From Sinorhizobium sp. 8-89 (lineage in GTDB: Bacteria > Pseudomonadota > Alphaproteobacteria > Rhizobiales > Rhizobiaceae): 64,000 bases of DNA. Positions 29,598 through 39,134 of this stretch are shown piece by piece. Location: positions 149,070 to 213,069 of the forward strand of contig NZ_JASKLR010000002.1 in the NCBI RefSeq assembly GCF_030124325.1, given 5' to 3'. Each line of letters begins with the position of its first letter. Position 1 is the stretch's first letter. The position numbers were made by a program, and so were the translations under genes. A model generated the notes under the pieces. The model searched no databases. It was not told the origin of the DNA and was given only the letters and a program-made list of their open reading frames with translations.

Positions 29598-30752
29598 TCA
29601 TCCTTGTTCTGCTTCGGCATCTATCACCTTTGATGCCAATCGACCACCACTCACGGGGCGACCGACGCCGGTCGTTCCGGGATAGGTCAACGGCAAGCCG
29701 CGCAATGATCTCACCGCCAGATAAGCCCAAGCCTCGGCCTCCATCGAATCGCCGTTCAGTTCCAGCGCTTCAGCGGCAAGCACCCGGGCATGCGCCGCAT
29801 CGGCAAGCTTCGTCAGATCCTTCATGATGATCGGGTTGAGGCGGCCGCCGCCACAGATCACATAGGTCGCCGGCGCCGCCGGAAGATGTGCTGCCGATCT
29901 GAGAATGGCTGCGGCGGTCACGTAGGCGAGTGTGCGAGCCCCGTCTTCCAGGCTTGCGTCCGCGCCTGAGGGCGGCGCAAAGTCGTTTCGATCGAGCGAG
30001 CGGCGTTTCTGTGCCGTGAAAAAGGGATGGGAAAGATAACGCTCGGCAAGTTCGCCGAGCACGGCACCTTCGCTCGCGATCATGCCGCCCTGATCATAGG
30101 GGATGCCCGCATGGGCCTCCACCCACTGGTCGATCAGCGTGTTGCCGGGGCCGCTGTCATAGGCGACGATTCGGCCATCGGCACCGATGAAAGTGATGTT
30201 GGAGATACCGCCGATATTGACGAAGACGACGGGCGCGCCGACCTCTTGCCGCTCCGACAAGCCGTGCGCCAGTGCGGCGTGATAGGCCGGAATGAGCGGC
30301 GCCCCCTGGCCGCCATGCACCATGTCATTAGCCCGCATGTCGTAGACGACGTCGATTTGTGTTTCGCGCGCCAGCAAGTCTCCATCGCCGATCTGCACCG
30401 TCAACCCTTCGTCGGGGCGGTGCAGGACCGTTTGGCCGTGGAAACCGATTACATCAATATCGTCCGGCAAAAGGTTGTTTTCATGCAGGAATATTCTGAC
30501 CGCCTCCGCATGGCGCAGTGTCAGGTCGCGTTCTAACTGCGCGAGCGTTGCCGGCCTTTCATTCCGCACGATGATAGACTTGGCGTCGTCGAGCCCTTGT
30601 TTCACACGCTCCCGAAAACGCGCATCGTAGGCGTATCCGGCGGAGGGGCCTCTCTCCACGACGCCCTCGCCGTCGGTCCGCAGCAATGCGACGTCGATGC
30701 CGTCCATACTCGTGCCGCTCATCAGGCCGATTGCCGTCAAGAGCTTGCTCAT
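29598..30752 (-). CDS. anmK: Anhydro-N-acetylmuramic acid kinase
   Basis: 384-aa sugar kinase that opens and phosphorylates 1,6-anhydro-MurNAc to MurNAc-6-phosphate in cell-wall recycling. Motifs: [15 protein letters not shown] at the N-terminus, [31 protein letters not shown] and [11 protein letters not shown] 30752 is preceded by GGAGG; the in-frame start at 30806 is not supported. It is divergent from tyrS, the usual neighbour in rhizobia. Confidence 0.95.
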   Translation of the reverse strand: MSKLLTAIGLMSGTSMDGIDVALLRTDGEGVVERGPSAGYAYDARFRERVKQGLDDAKSIIVRNERPATLAQLERDLTLRHAEAVRIFLHENNLLPDDIDVIGFHGQTVLHRPDEGLTVQIGDGDLLARETQIDVVYDMRANDMVHGGQGAPLIPAYHAALAHGLSERQEVGAPVVFVNIGGISNITFIGADGRIVAYDSGPGNTLIDQWVEAHAGIPYDQGGMIASEGAVLGELAERYLSHPFFTAQKRRSLDRNDFAPPSGADASLEDGARTLAYVTAAAILRSAAHLPAAPATYVICGGGRLNPIIMKDLTKLADAAHARVLAAEALELNGDSMEAEAWAYLAVRSLRGLPLTYPGTTGVGRPVSGGRLASKVIDAEAEQG

Positions 30753-30777
30753 TGTGTTCCTCCGCACGGTTTTGCCT

Positions 30778-30822
30778 CGATCGGGGCGGGCGGAAACCAC
30801 AGTCAATTTTCCTCGTCCCGCC
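30778..30822. repeat. GCGGGCGGAAA hairpin repeat, copy C
   Basis: Short form of the hairpin seen at 20994 (gcgggcggaaacc...ttttcctcgtcccgc). It abuts RIME-like copy 4, so two repeat types are joined here. Confidence 0.5.
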
Positions 30823-30924
30823 TACAGCGCCGCGCGTCTTGCCAGACGCGCGAGGGACGCTGTAGCACTTTGAATCGCTGTATGTTTTTATCCTTAAAAG
30901 GCTAGGATTTAAGGAAACATGCAG
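30822..30924. repeat. RIME-like palindromic repeat, copy 4
   Basis: Full-length copy in reverse orientation to copies 1 and 2: ctacagcgccgcgcgtcttgccagacgcgcg..., gctgtagcactttgaatcg, then the tccttaaaag/gatttaaggaaacatgcag palindrome. It lies between the divergent anmK and tyrS genes, so it occupies a promoter region. Confidence 0.88.
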
Positions 30925-31027
30925 TAGCGTTCATAACAAAACGCCGGCCAAGCAAAAACGTGCACTTTCGATAAAACAATGATAAACGCCGGCCGCAGAC
31001 GTCCTATCCACTCGAAAGAAACAGGTC

Positions 31028-32278
31028 ATGTCCGAGTTCAAGTCCGATTTCCTCCATATGCTCAGCGAGCGCGGTTTCATCCATCAGACCTCCGATGATG
31101 CCGGGCTCGACCAACTGTTCCGTACGGAAACCGTGACTGCCTATATCGGCTTCGATCCCACAGCGCCGAGCCTTCACGCCGGCGGTCTGATCCAGATCAT
31201 GATGCTTCATTGGCTACAGGCAACCGGGCACCGGCCGATCTCGCTGATGGGCGGCGGCACCGGCATGGTCGGTGATCCGTCCTTCAAGGACGAGGCGCGG
31301 CAACTGATGACGCCCGAGACGATTGCGGCCAACATCGCCAGCATCAAGACGGTCTTCTCCAATTACCTGAAATACGGTGATGGTCCGAAGGACGCGTTGA
31401 TGATCAACAATGCGGACTGGCTGCTTGGCATCAACTATCTCGAATTCCTGCGTGATGTCGGACGCCACTTCTCGGTGAATCGCATGCTTTCGTTCGACAG
31501 CGTCAAGATGCGCCTTGATCGCGAACAGTCGCTGTCGTTCCTCGAATTCAACTACATGATCCTGCAGGCCTATGATTTCGTGGAGCTTCACAAGCGGACG
31601 GGATGCCGACTGCAGATGGGCGGCTCGGACCAATGGGGCAACATCGTCAACGGCATCGATCTCGGCCACCGCATGGGCACGCCCCAGCTCTACGCCCTCA
31701 CCTCGCCGCTTCTGACAACCGCATCCGGCGCCAAAATGGGTAAGTCGATCAGCGGCGCCGTCTGGCTTAACCCCGATATGCTCGGCGCTTACGATTTCTG
31801 GCAATACTGGCGCAATACCGAGGATGCGGACGTCGTGCGCTTCATGAAGCTCTACACAACCTTGCCGATGACGGAGATCGGTCGTCTGGCAAAACTCGGC
31901 GGTTCCGAGGTCAACGAGGTCAAGAAGATTCTCGCGACGGAAATCACCGCCATGCTGCATGGGCGGGCGGCTGCCGAGCAGGCAGCCGAAACGGCGCGCA
32001 AGACCTTCGAGGAAGGCGCCCTTGCCGAGAACCTGCCGTCGATCGAAGTCCCCGCCCCCGAACTCGAAGCCGGCGTCGGATTGCTGACGCTCATCGTGCG
32101 CGCCGGTCTTGCGGGCTCGAACGGCGAAGCCCGGCGCCACGTCCAGGGCGGTGCCGTGAAAATCAACGACGAAGCGATCAGTGACGAACGTCGAGTCATT
32201 GCTCACAGCGATATCGCCGACGGCGTCATCAAGCTGTCGCTCGGCAAGAAAAAGCATATCCTCGTGCGGCCGGCTTGA
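31028..32278 (+). CDS. tyrS: Tyrosyl-tRNA synthetase
   Basis: 416-aa class I aminoacyl-tRNA synthetase charging tRNA-Tyr. The HIGH-like site is PSLHAGG, the tyrosine pocket includes [10 protein letters not shown] and [10 protein letters not shown], and the KMSKS loop reads KMGKS. The C-terminal S4-type RNA-binding domain ([19 protein letters not shown]) is present. ATG 31028; spacing to an upstream aaagaaacagg is acceptable. Confidence 0.97.
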   Translation: MSEFKSDFLHMLSERGFIHQTSDDAGLDQLFRTETVTAYIGFDPTAPSLHAGGLIQIMMLHWLQATGHRPISLMGGGTGMVGDPSFKDEARQLMTPETIAANIASIKTVFSNYLKYGDGPKDALMINNADWLLGINYLEFLRDVGRHFSVNRMLSFDSVKMRLDREQSLSFLEFNYMILQAYDFVELHKRTGCRLQMGGSDQWGNIVNGIDLGHRMGTPQLYALTSPLLTTASGAKMGKSISGAVWLNPDMLGAYDFWQYWRNTEDADVVRFMKLYTTLPMTEIGRLAKLGGSEVNEVKKILATEITAMLHGRAAAEQAAETARKTFEEGALAENLPSIEVPAPELEAGVGLLTLIVRAGLAGSNGEARRHVQGGAVKINDEAISDERRVIAHSDIADGVIKLSLGKKKHILVRPA

Positions 32279-32400
32279 GCCGCATCGGGGTGACGCCAAA
32301 CCTCGGGATGGGAAGCGCCGCTTCCCATCCCACTCGCGTTTTGCCTATTGGATGCTTCGGATCGCTTCGGGCAAGAGTACCGGGATCCTGGCCGGCTTTC

Positions 32401-35400
32401 TCACTGAAACTCGAAGATGTTGCGGAAGACGCCGGGCGCGATGATCGACAACGGATTGATCGTAAGCTGCGGTTGTGTGAATTGCCCGGTCAGCTTGAAG
32501 GTGATGCCGAGCAGGCCGCGATCGCGGCCGTTGCCGAGCAGGACGCCGATCAGCGGCAGTTCGCCGAATAGCCGGTTCAGCCCGTAGGCGGGCATGAATG
32601 TACCCGTCATGTCCATCCGGTCCCGCGCATCGCGGACAGTTCCCTGGAATGTCGCACCGACGTCGACGCCGCGCAGGACACCACTTTCGACGTGGATTGT
32701 GCCCTGATCCAGGAAGAGTTGAGCGAAGCCGCGCTCGAACCGCGCCGTGCTCACGTCGATATCGCGCCGAACTGCCTGACTGAGGCTGCGGCCATCCTGT
32801 CCCGCCGGCGTCGAGACCATGGATTGCAGCCGCTGTTCGCCGACAAGCGAGAATTTCCGCACATCGACAGCGCCGCGCCAGGAACGCGCGCCGCGGTCGC
32901 GCAACCTCAGATTCATCAGGCCACCGCGCATGTTGCGATAGATATCGGCAAAGCGCGCCAGCGCGCCCGCGTCGCCGGTTGTCAGTTCCAGTATATTGTC
33001 GGCGCCTGATTTGGCGGTCTTGGCCACCACCGCCTGCCCGCTCCCGGTCAAAGCCGACAAGTCGATGTCTTCGATCTGTTGCCCGCGGGTCGAATAGACG
33101 AAATTCACATTGGACAAGACTTCGCCGTTGAAGCCCATAACCCGGTCAAGCCGGGCCTTGACCTTGATATTGCCGCTGTCGGCAGAACCGGATCCCGCCT
33201 TGGCTCGGAGCAGCGCCGGCCTGATATCCGCGGCTGCACCGGTCAGGCCAATGGTGTAACCGCCCTTGCTCCGATCGATGGTGACGGCGAAATCGTCTCC
33301 GTTGGCAAGGCGCACACCGTTCAGCTCGGCCGATGCGAGGCCCGCGTCATCGACACGCAGGCGACCTGCGGCGCCGAACCCGTCGCCGGCGATGTCGAAA
33401 TCGCCGATCTCGGTCACGCCATCGGTTGCCTTGACGGTGAATTGTGTCTTTGCGGGGATGCCGGCTCCCTTGCTCCAGCCGATCCACGGGAGCGACAGCG
33501 AAGCCTTGCCGAGGTCCGCCTTGACGGATTGACTGCCGTCTTCCGCCAGCGAAACGTCGACACCGACCGGCCCGCTGACGATGCCGGACAGGGCCGGAGC
33601 GATCTTCCGCCGGGCGGCGTCGTCGAGCGTTCCGGAGATTTCGCGGGTCCGCTTCACGTTGGCCTTGCTGTCTACCGGTTCGGTCAGGGCGATCCGCATC
33701 TTGGAACCGTCGATCAAGGCATCCGCCTGAAGCACCGCCTGAGCGTTGTCGATCCGCATCGTTCCCGCCAGATTGGCGATGGACCGACCGGAGACGGGTC
33801 GGTTGATCGTCACGTCCTGAAGCTGCATCTCGGCCTGCCAAAGCGGCGATGGCGGCTTCTGATCCGATATCAGACCGAACCGTGCGCCGACCAAGGCCGT
33901 CATCGGCCCGGTGAAATCCTCCGGCACGAATGGAGTCTTCTGAAGCGCGCGGATCGGTTTATAGGCGACGAGCTCGGCAATCGCATCGGCCTGTCCGCCG
34001 ACCTCGATTTTCATTTCCGCCATCAGCGGCTTCGCGTAGACGTCGGGAATGCTGAAGTCGCCGCCATTCAAGGCGACCGAGCGACCGGACGGAAAATAGG
34101 CGGCGCCCTGCTTGACGTCCACGACTACGCGCTCGCCGCTGAGCGTGAAATGCCCCGAAGTGTCGCGAAGCGGCGGGATGTCGCCGGCTATGTTGATACG
34201 CGAGTCGTCGATTGCGAAGTTGATGTTGAGCTCATCCTCGTTGAGCCTTAGATCGCCCTTGCTGTTGGCGATCCTCCCCTCCGCTATCGAAACCTCGATG
34301 CGTGCGTCGGTCACCGTGCCGCCGAAGAGATTCCCGAGTGCCCATCGTCTTGCTCCCTTTGCGAGCCACCAGGGCCACAGCTGCTTGACGGCGGTGGAAT
34401 GCATCTGATCGGTGAGTGCGACGAAGCTGATTTGCGGCGACGTCTTGCCGAAGGCGAGGGAAAGCGAACCCGCCATGGAGCCGAGCGGGCTCGAAATCGC
34501 CAGTTGGTCGAAAATCAGCCGGTGGCTGCCAGCCTCGAACCGCCCGCTTGCCTTGGCGTCGAAGGCGAGGGGGTGCTCCTGGATGTCTTCGGGGTCCGTA
34601 CTCGCATTTCTCAAGAGAAGGTCGACGGCGAACCCCTTCTGGCTGGCCTCGCCAACCTTGTCGAGATCGATCAGGGCACCGGTGAAAGGAAAGCTCGAGC
34701 GTCCGATCTTGACGACGGACGGCAATATTTCGACCGAGGCGCGGTCAAAGTCATAGGAGACATTCAGTTCGGACGGATTGAGAACGGAAACAAGGCCACC
34801 GGCATGGAACGAACCTTGCGATGTCCTGACGCCGACTTCCAACTCCGGCTTCTGACCATCAGCCGCACGCGTGGCTTTCAGGCTGACATCCGCCGACGCC
34901 TCGATGCCGAAGGCCTCTTCGCTCGCAGATCTGCCGTGATGGAGAAAGGGAGAGAGCGGCAAAGCGCTGACGGTCCCCTCGAAGCCGCCGATGCGACCAT
35001 TCGATCCGAGCGCCTTGGCGGTCAATTGGGCATTTACTCCGTCGATCGCGACAGTTCCATCAACGCGCATGGAACTGTCGGGGTCGTGGGTGAACTCCAA
35101 TGTTTTCACCTCGACGGGAACGACGCGACCACGCGCTCCCGTGACCGACAGGCTGAAATCGGAGAGCAGCACGGTTTGTGTCGCCCTGCCCGCGGTCAAT
35201 CGCGACATGCGGTCGACCTGCGCGAACAACTCCTCTAGTGCATCGCCGACATCGGCGATCCGGATCGTCGTGAGATCAATCGGTTCGCCGCGCGGCAACA
35301 GGCCCGTATCGAGCTGGCCTTCTTCCGCTTCGAGGCGCGACACCGCGATGCGTCCGGTCATCAGCGCGAAGGGATCGAGCGCTATCGAGATTGCGCCCAG

Positions 35401-35787
35401 TCTGGCGAGGTGGCGGCCCGACCCGCTTTCCTTGAGCGTGACCCCACGCGCCTTCAAGGCGAGCGCGCCGCCACTCGTCATGCGGATAACGGTGCTCTCG
35501 ACGTCGGCATTGTAGTTCTCGCCGAGGGCAGCATTCAACGCGGCGCGCGCCCGCGCGTTGAGCGGCCCGTCGACCAGGCCGCTTTCGATGACGGCGATGA
35601 GCGACGCCACGACGACAAAAGTGAGAAGCGAGCAGCACAGTATGATCTTGCCGAGAAGACGCAAGGCACCGCCCGGTTGAGGCGCATGCACGATGACCGG
35701 TTCATGGGCTTGCGCCGAGGGCAGCTCGTGCAGCGCGATGATGTCTTCCTTGCGAAAGCAAACCCTTTCGCCGCGGATCTCGCTCAT
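32401..35787 (-). CDS. AsmA/YhdP-like envelope protein (DUF3971 / AsmA C-terminal region)
   Basis: 1128-aa protein with a cytosolic N-terminus, one membrane helix near residues 45-67 (LLGKIILCCSLLTFVVVASL) and a huge beta-rich periplasmic part. The C-terminal segment (DMTGTFMPAYGLNRLFGELP, LLGNGRDRGLLGITFKLTG) is the AsmA-like region found in YhdP/TamB-type lipid-transfer proteins. Such bridge proteins are thought to move phospholipids to the outer membrane. The length is near that of E. coli YhdP (about 1266 aa). It is a lone gene, divergent from bcp. Confidence 0.87.
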   Translation of the reverse strand: MSEIRGERVCFRKEDIIALHELPSAQAHEPVIVHAPQPGGALRLLGKIILCCSLLTFVVVASLIAVIESGLVDGPLNARARAALNAALGENYNADVESTVIRMTSGGALALKARGVTLKESGSGRHLARLGAISIALDPFALMTGRIAVSRLEAEEGQLDTGLLPRGEPIDLTTIRIADVGDALEELFAQVDRMSRLTAGRATQTVLLSDFSLSVTGARGRVVPVEVKTLEFTHDPDSSMRVDGTVAIDGVNAQLTAKALGSNGRIGGFEGTVSALPLSPFLHHGRSASEEAFGIEASADVSLKATRAADGQKPELEVGVRTSQGSFHAGGLVSVLNPSELNVSYDFDRASVEILPSVVKIGRSSFPFTGALIDLDKVGEASQKGFAVDLLLRNASTDPEDIQEHPLAFDAKASGRFEAGSHRLIFDQLAISSPLGSMAGSLSLAFGKTSPQISFVALTDQMHSTAVKQLWPWWLAKGARRWALGNLFGGTVTDARIEVSIAEGRIANSKGDLRLNEDELNINFAIDDSRINIAGDIPPLRDTSGHFTLSGERVVVDVKQGAAYFPSGRSVALNGGDFSIPDVYAKPLMAEMKIEVGGQADAIAELVAYKPIRALQKTPFVPEDFTGPMTALVGARFGLISDQKPPSPLWQAEMQLQDVTINRPVSGRSIANLAGTMRIDNAQAVLQADALIDGSKMRIALTEPVDSKANVKRTREISGTLDDAARRKIAPALSGIVSGPVGVDVSLAEDGSQSVKADLGKASLSLPWIGWSKGAGIPAKTQFTVKATDGVTEIGDFDIAGDGFGAAGRLRVDDAGLASAELNGVRLANGDDFAVTIDRSKGGYTIGLTGAAADIRPALLRAKAGSGSADSGNIKVKARLDRVMGFNGEVLSNVNFVYSTRGQQIEDIDLSALTGSGQAVVAKTAKSGADNILELTTGDAGALARFADIYRNMRGGLMNLRLRDRGARSWRGAVDVRKFSLVGEQRLQSMVSTPAGQDGRSLSQAVRRDIDVSTARFERGFAQLFLDQGTIHVESGVLRGVDVGATFQGTVRDARDRMDMTGTFMPAYGLNRLFGELPLIGVLLGNGRDRGLLGITFKLTGQFTQPQLTINPLSIIAPGVFRNIFEFQ

Positions 35788-36105
35788 CGGTGCAGGCGCC
35801 CTCCACCTAAGTGCGGCATTTTATTTTTCCCTGTAAGGTCAATCGCCGCGCCCAAGGGCCGGACCTCTTCTTCGCCCATGTAGATCACAATTCGCGGAGC
35901 CAAGTCACCACGCGCCCGCGCCGATGCTGTGGAAAGGCCCGCCTATCGCCCCAGTTAACACGACGGAACACCGGCTACCTCGTAGCCACGAAGCCCGTCC
36001 GGCACCTGTCAAATCTATCACAAATCCGCTGGACGGCCGTCGTCGATTTTCGATATGCCCTACCTGCCGAATGTCCACAAAACTTGGCGTAAGAAAGGTT
36101 AAATC
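35788..36105. other. Divergent intergenic region between the AsmA-like gene and bcp
   Basis: This is 318 bases with no supported gene or clear operator. AAAGG just before the bcp ATG serves as its ribosome site. Confidence 0.4.
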
Positions 36106-36573
36106 ATGGCACGATTGGGACCAGGTGATGTCGCCCCGGACTTTGAGCTTCCTCGCGACGGCGGCGGTTCGATCTCGCTCTCGTCTCTTCGCGGCAAGCC
36201 GGTGGTGCTCTTTTTCTATCCCAAGGACGACACCAAGGCCTGTACCGAGGAAGCGATTTCTTTCTCCGGTCTCGCGAACGAATTCGCGGCGGCGGGTGTC
36301 GCTCTGATCGGGCTCTCGCCCGATTCGGTCAAGCAGCACGATCGCTTCGCGAAGAAACACAATCTGACCGTCACGTTGGCGGCGGACGAAGAAAGGAACG
36401 TCGTCAATGCCTATGGCGTCTGGGTGGAGAAGAGCCTCTACGGGCGCAAATACATGGGCGTCGAGCGTACCACGTTCCTGATAAATCCGGACGGGACGAT
36501 CAACCGGGTCTGGGAAAAGGTCAGGGTAGCAGGTCATGCGAGCGAGGTTCTCGCTGCCGCAAAAGCACTTTGA
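36106..36573 (+). CDS. bcp: Thioredoxin-dependent peroxiredoxin, BCP/PrxQ type
   Basis: 155-aa thiol peroxidase that reduces H2O2 and organic peroxides. The fold motif FFYPKDDTKACTEEA holds the peroxidatic C46. The residue five positions later, where E. coli BCP has its resolving cysteine, is Ile51, and C46 is the only cysteine in the protein, so it should work by a 1-Cys mechanism with an external thiol. The usual DDTPGCT reads DDTKACT. ATG 36106. The stop lies one base before RIME-like copy 5. Confidence 0.93.
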   Translation: MARLGPGDVAPDFELPRDGGGSISLSSLRGKPVVLFFYPKDDTKACTEEAISFSGLANEFAAAGVALIGLSPDSVKQHDRFAKKHNLTVTLAADEERNVVNAYGVWVEKSLYGRKYMGVERTTFLINPDGTINRVWEKVRVAGHASEVLAAAKAL

Positions 36574-36574
36574 A

Positions 36575-36674
36575 CTACAGCGCCGCGCGTCTTTTCAGAC
36601 GCGCGAAATTCGCTGTGGCACTTTGAATTGCTGCATGTTTTATCCTTAAGTCCGCTCCGATTTAAGGAACATGA
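36575..36674. repeat. RIME-like palindromic repeat, copy 5
   Basis: Full-length copy: ctacagcgccgcgcgtctttt...agacgcgcg, gctgtggcactttgaattgctgcatg, then ccttaag/atttaagg. It begins 1 bp after the bcp stop and ends 16 bp before the next start codon, so it fills the whole intergenic space. Confidence 0.88.
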
Positions 36675-36690
36675 GTATGAGGGGCGAAGG

Positions 36691-37518
36691 ATGACCGACC
36701 TTCCGCAATTCCATAGTCTGCGGGGCGCTGCCGTCGAGGCGATTCGCGCGTCAGACCTCGGTCTCAAGACCGAGCTTGCGCAGCAGGCGGCTCGACGTTG
36801 GCAGGCGAGAAAGCTGTCGTTGCGCTCGCCGCGAGATCGCCCTGTTCCCGAGCGGCCCGGACGTCCGGATAGGCCGGTGCTCACGCCGCCGACCCAGGTC
36901 AAGCGGCGCTCGCTCGGTTCGTTGAAGGGGCGCATCGCCCTGCTGCATGCCATCGCCCATATTGAATTGAACGCCGTCGATCTGGCGCTCGATATCGTCG
37001 CCCGCTTTGCTTCGGAACCTGTGCCCAATTCCTTCTTCGACGGATGGATGCAGGTCGCTTTCGAGGAGGCGAAACATTTTCGCATGGTGCGGCAGCGGCT
37101 GAACGACCTTGGTGCGGACTATGGTGATCTCCCCGCGCATGACGGCCTGTGGCAGGCCGCGCACGATACGCGCAACGACCTGACCGCGCGCCTTGCGGTC
37201 GTGCCGCTCATACTCGAGGCTCGCGGTCTCGACGTCACGCCGGCTTTACAGGCGAAAATGCGGGAAACCGGCGATCACGAGAGTGCTGCCGTTCTTGATG
37301 TTATCTACGAGGATGAGAAGGGTCACGTTGCTGTCGGCGCCAAATGGTTCCGCTTTCTTTGCGCCCGGCAAAGGAAGGATCCCGCCGCAACGTTCCAGGC
37401 ACTCGTGCGTGCGAACTTTCGCGGCCCGCTGAAGGCTCCGTTCAACGATATCGCCCGCGCAGAGGCCGGTCTGACGCCGTCCTTCTACCGGTCGATGACG
37501 TCGTCTACGAACATCTGA
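36691..37518 (+). CDS. Ferritin-like domain protein, DUF455 family
   Basis: 275-aa protein of the DUF455 family, a four-helix ferritin-like fold with predicted di-iron ligands. Candidate ligands occur in IAHIELNAVDLAL, AFEEAKHFRMV and YEDEKGHVAVG, each with the paired Glu and His expected. Related proteins are annotated as tRNA-modifying MiaE-like, but the role here is unknown. ATG 36691 follows GAGGGGCGAAGG. It is preceded by a RIME-like repeat that separates it from bcp. Confidence 0.85.
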   Translation: MTDLPQFHSLRGAAVEAIRASDLGLKTELAQQAARRWQARKLSLRSPRDRPVPERPGRPDRPVLTPPTQVKRRSLGSLKGRIALLHAIAHIELNAVDLALDIVARFASEPVPNSFFDGWMQVAFEEAKHFRMVRQRLNDLGADYGDLPAHDGLWQAAHDTRNDLTARLAVVPLILEARGLDVTPALQAKMRETGDHESAAVLDVIYEDEKGHVAVGAKWFRFLCARQRKDPAATFQALVRANFRGPLKAPFNDIARAEAGLTPSFYRSMTSSTNI

Positions 37519-37608
37519 TGCAGATGCTTTGCTCAATGGTTTATTAACCCTAATAAAGTGTAATCGCCATCAAGCAATGCGAGGCAATTCGCACCTGGCG
37601 GGGGTGAT

Positions 37609-38937
37609 GTGGTGTCTGTTCGTCCGGCAAATCGTGCCTTCGGAAAAAGCACGCGAAGCCACGTGCTGATTCTGGCGAGCGGCGACAAGGTGCGGCATAT
37701 GACCGTTCGCCCCTGGATGGCGGCGCTTGTCACATCCGTTGTCGGGGTTTTCGGTATCGGATACATGGCGGCCACAACCTATCTGGTTCTGCGCGACGAC
37801 CTGATCGGCGGCACGATCGCTCGTCAGGCGCGTATGCAGCACGAATACGAAGACCGAATCACGGCGCTGCGGGCGCAGGTGGACCGCGTGACGAGTCGGC
37901 AGTTGCTGGACCAGCAGGTCGTCGAGGAAAAAGTCGAGAAACTCCTGCAACAACAGTCGGTCCTTTGGTCGCGCAGAGACAGGCTCGGTGCTCTGGCGGG
38001 AACCGCCGATGCTTCCGAAGATCTCGGCGCTGACGTGCCCCCGGCGGTTGAACCCCTCGCCTACGAGAAGCCTGCAGACGCGCATGGCGGCGTCGAGGCA
38101 ATCGAGGAAATCCTGGGGATGAGCGGTGAGGCCAACGCAACGCCGATGCGCCTCGCTGCCCTCGCCTATACGCCTACCCTGCCTGGAAGCCGAGACAAGG
38201 AAACAATCTCGGACCGAGCGGACCGGATCTTTTCCAAGGTCACGCTTTCGCTGAAAGATGTCGAACGCGATCACATGGTGCGCATGGAGCGCCTGAGGAG
38301 CAACGCGGCCCGGGCGTCCGAAGCGATCAGGACGATCGTCGAGCGCACCGGTGTCGCGCTTCCGGCCGGCACGACGGCAGCTTCCGCGAGCGGGATCGAT
38401 CGAACCGCGATCGGCGGGCCGTTCGTCGAACCCAACGGTGATGATCTGTTCGGGAAATCGCTTGCCGCACTCGATAGCGCCCTTCTGGAACTGGAGAGGA
38501 CCCGCGAAGCCGCCAGGAAGCTGCCGCTCGCAAATCCGGCGCCCGCCAGCGATATCACCAGCAATTTCGGCAATCGGCTCGATCCCTTTCTCGGGCGGCT
38601 GGCGCTTCACGCCGGCATCGATTTTCGGGCATCGATCGGGACGCGCATCCGCACTGCCGCCGCTGGGACCGTCACCGTCGCTGGCCCGACGGGCGGATAT
38701 GGGAACATGGTCGAGATCGACCACGGCAACGGCGTCGTCACCCGCTATGCCCACCTGTCGGTGATCCTGGTCGACGTCGGCGACCATGTGCGTGCGGATG
38801 ACGTCATTGCCAAGTCCGGAAGCACCGGACGGTCGACCGGTCCGCATCTGCATTACGAAGTCCGGTTGAACGGTCACGCCGTCGATCCAATGCGTTTTCT
38901 CAGTGCCGGCACGAAGCTTGCTGGCTATATGAATTGA
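37609..38937 (+). CDS. M23-family metallopeptidase with coiled coil (EnvC/NlpD-like)
   Basis: 442-aa inner-membrane-anchored protein. An N-terminal membrane helix (about 35-60) is followed by a long helical/coiled-coil region (RMQHEYEDRITALRAQVDRV) and a C-terminal LytM/M23 domain. Zinc ligands are intact: H335 and D339 in HAGIDF and the HLH of HLHYEV (about 413), so it may cut peptidoglycan crosslinks itself. GTG 37609 follows GGGGGTGAT. It is a single gene; a role in cell separation or wall growth is inferred. Confidence 0.9.
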   Translation: MVSVRPANRAFGKSTRSHVLILASGDKVRHMTVRPWMAALVTSVVGVFGIGYMAATTYLVLRDDLIGGTIARQARMQHEYEDRITALRAQVDRVTSRQLLDQQVVEEKVEKLLQQQSVLWSRRDRLGALAGTADASEDLGADVPPAVEPLAYEKPADAHGGVEAIEEILGMSGEANATPMRLAALAYTPTLPGSRDKETISDRADRIFSKVTLSLKDVERDHMVRMERLRSNAARASEAIRTIVERTGVALPAGTTAASASGIDRTAIGGPFVEPNGDDLFGKSLAALDSALLELERTREAARKLPLANPAPASDITSNFGNRLDPFLGRLALHAGIDFRASIGTRIRTAAAGTVTVAGPTGGYGNMVEIDHGNGVVTRYAHLSVILVDVGDHVRADDVIAKSGSTGRSTGPHLHYEVRLNGHAVDPMRFLSAGTKLAGYMN

Positions 38938-39134
38938 TGCTAGCAAGGACCGGCATTGTCTCCTCCCGCTTGACAAGAAACGCGCAGATTCGCGCCCGTT
39001 TACCTTTCGCTACTTCAACGTGCTGGATTTCTTGACTTTCGGCGCCTTTCGGCTTAAGAGCGCCGCCACGTGATGGCGCATTTTCCATCGATCGATTAGT
39101 GTTCTATTGAACCGGAACGGAAACAGTTTCCCCT

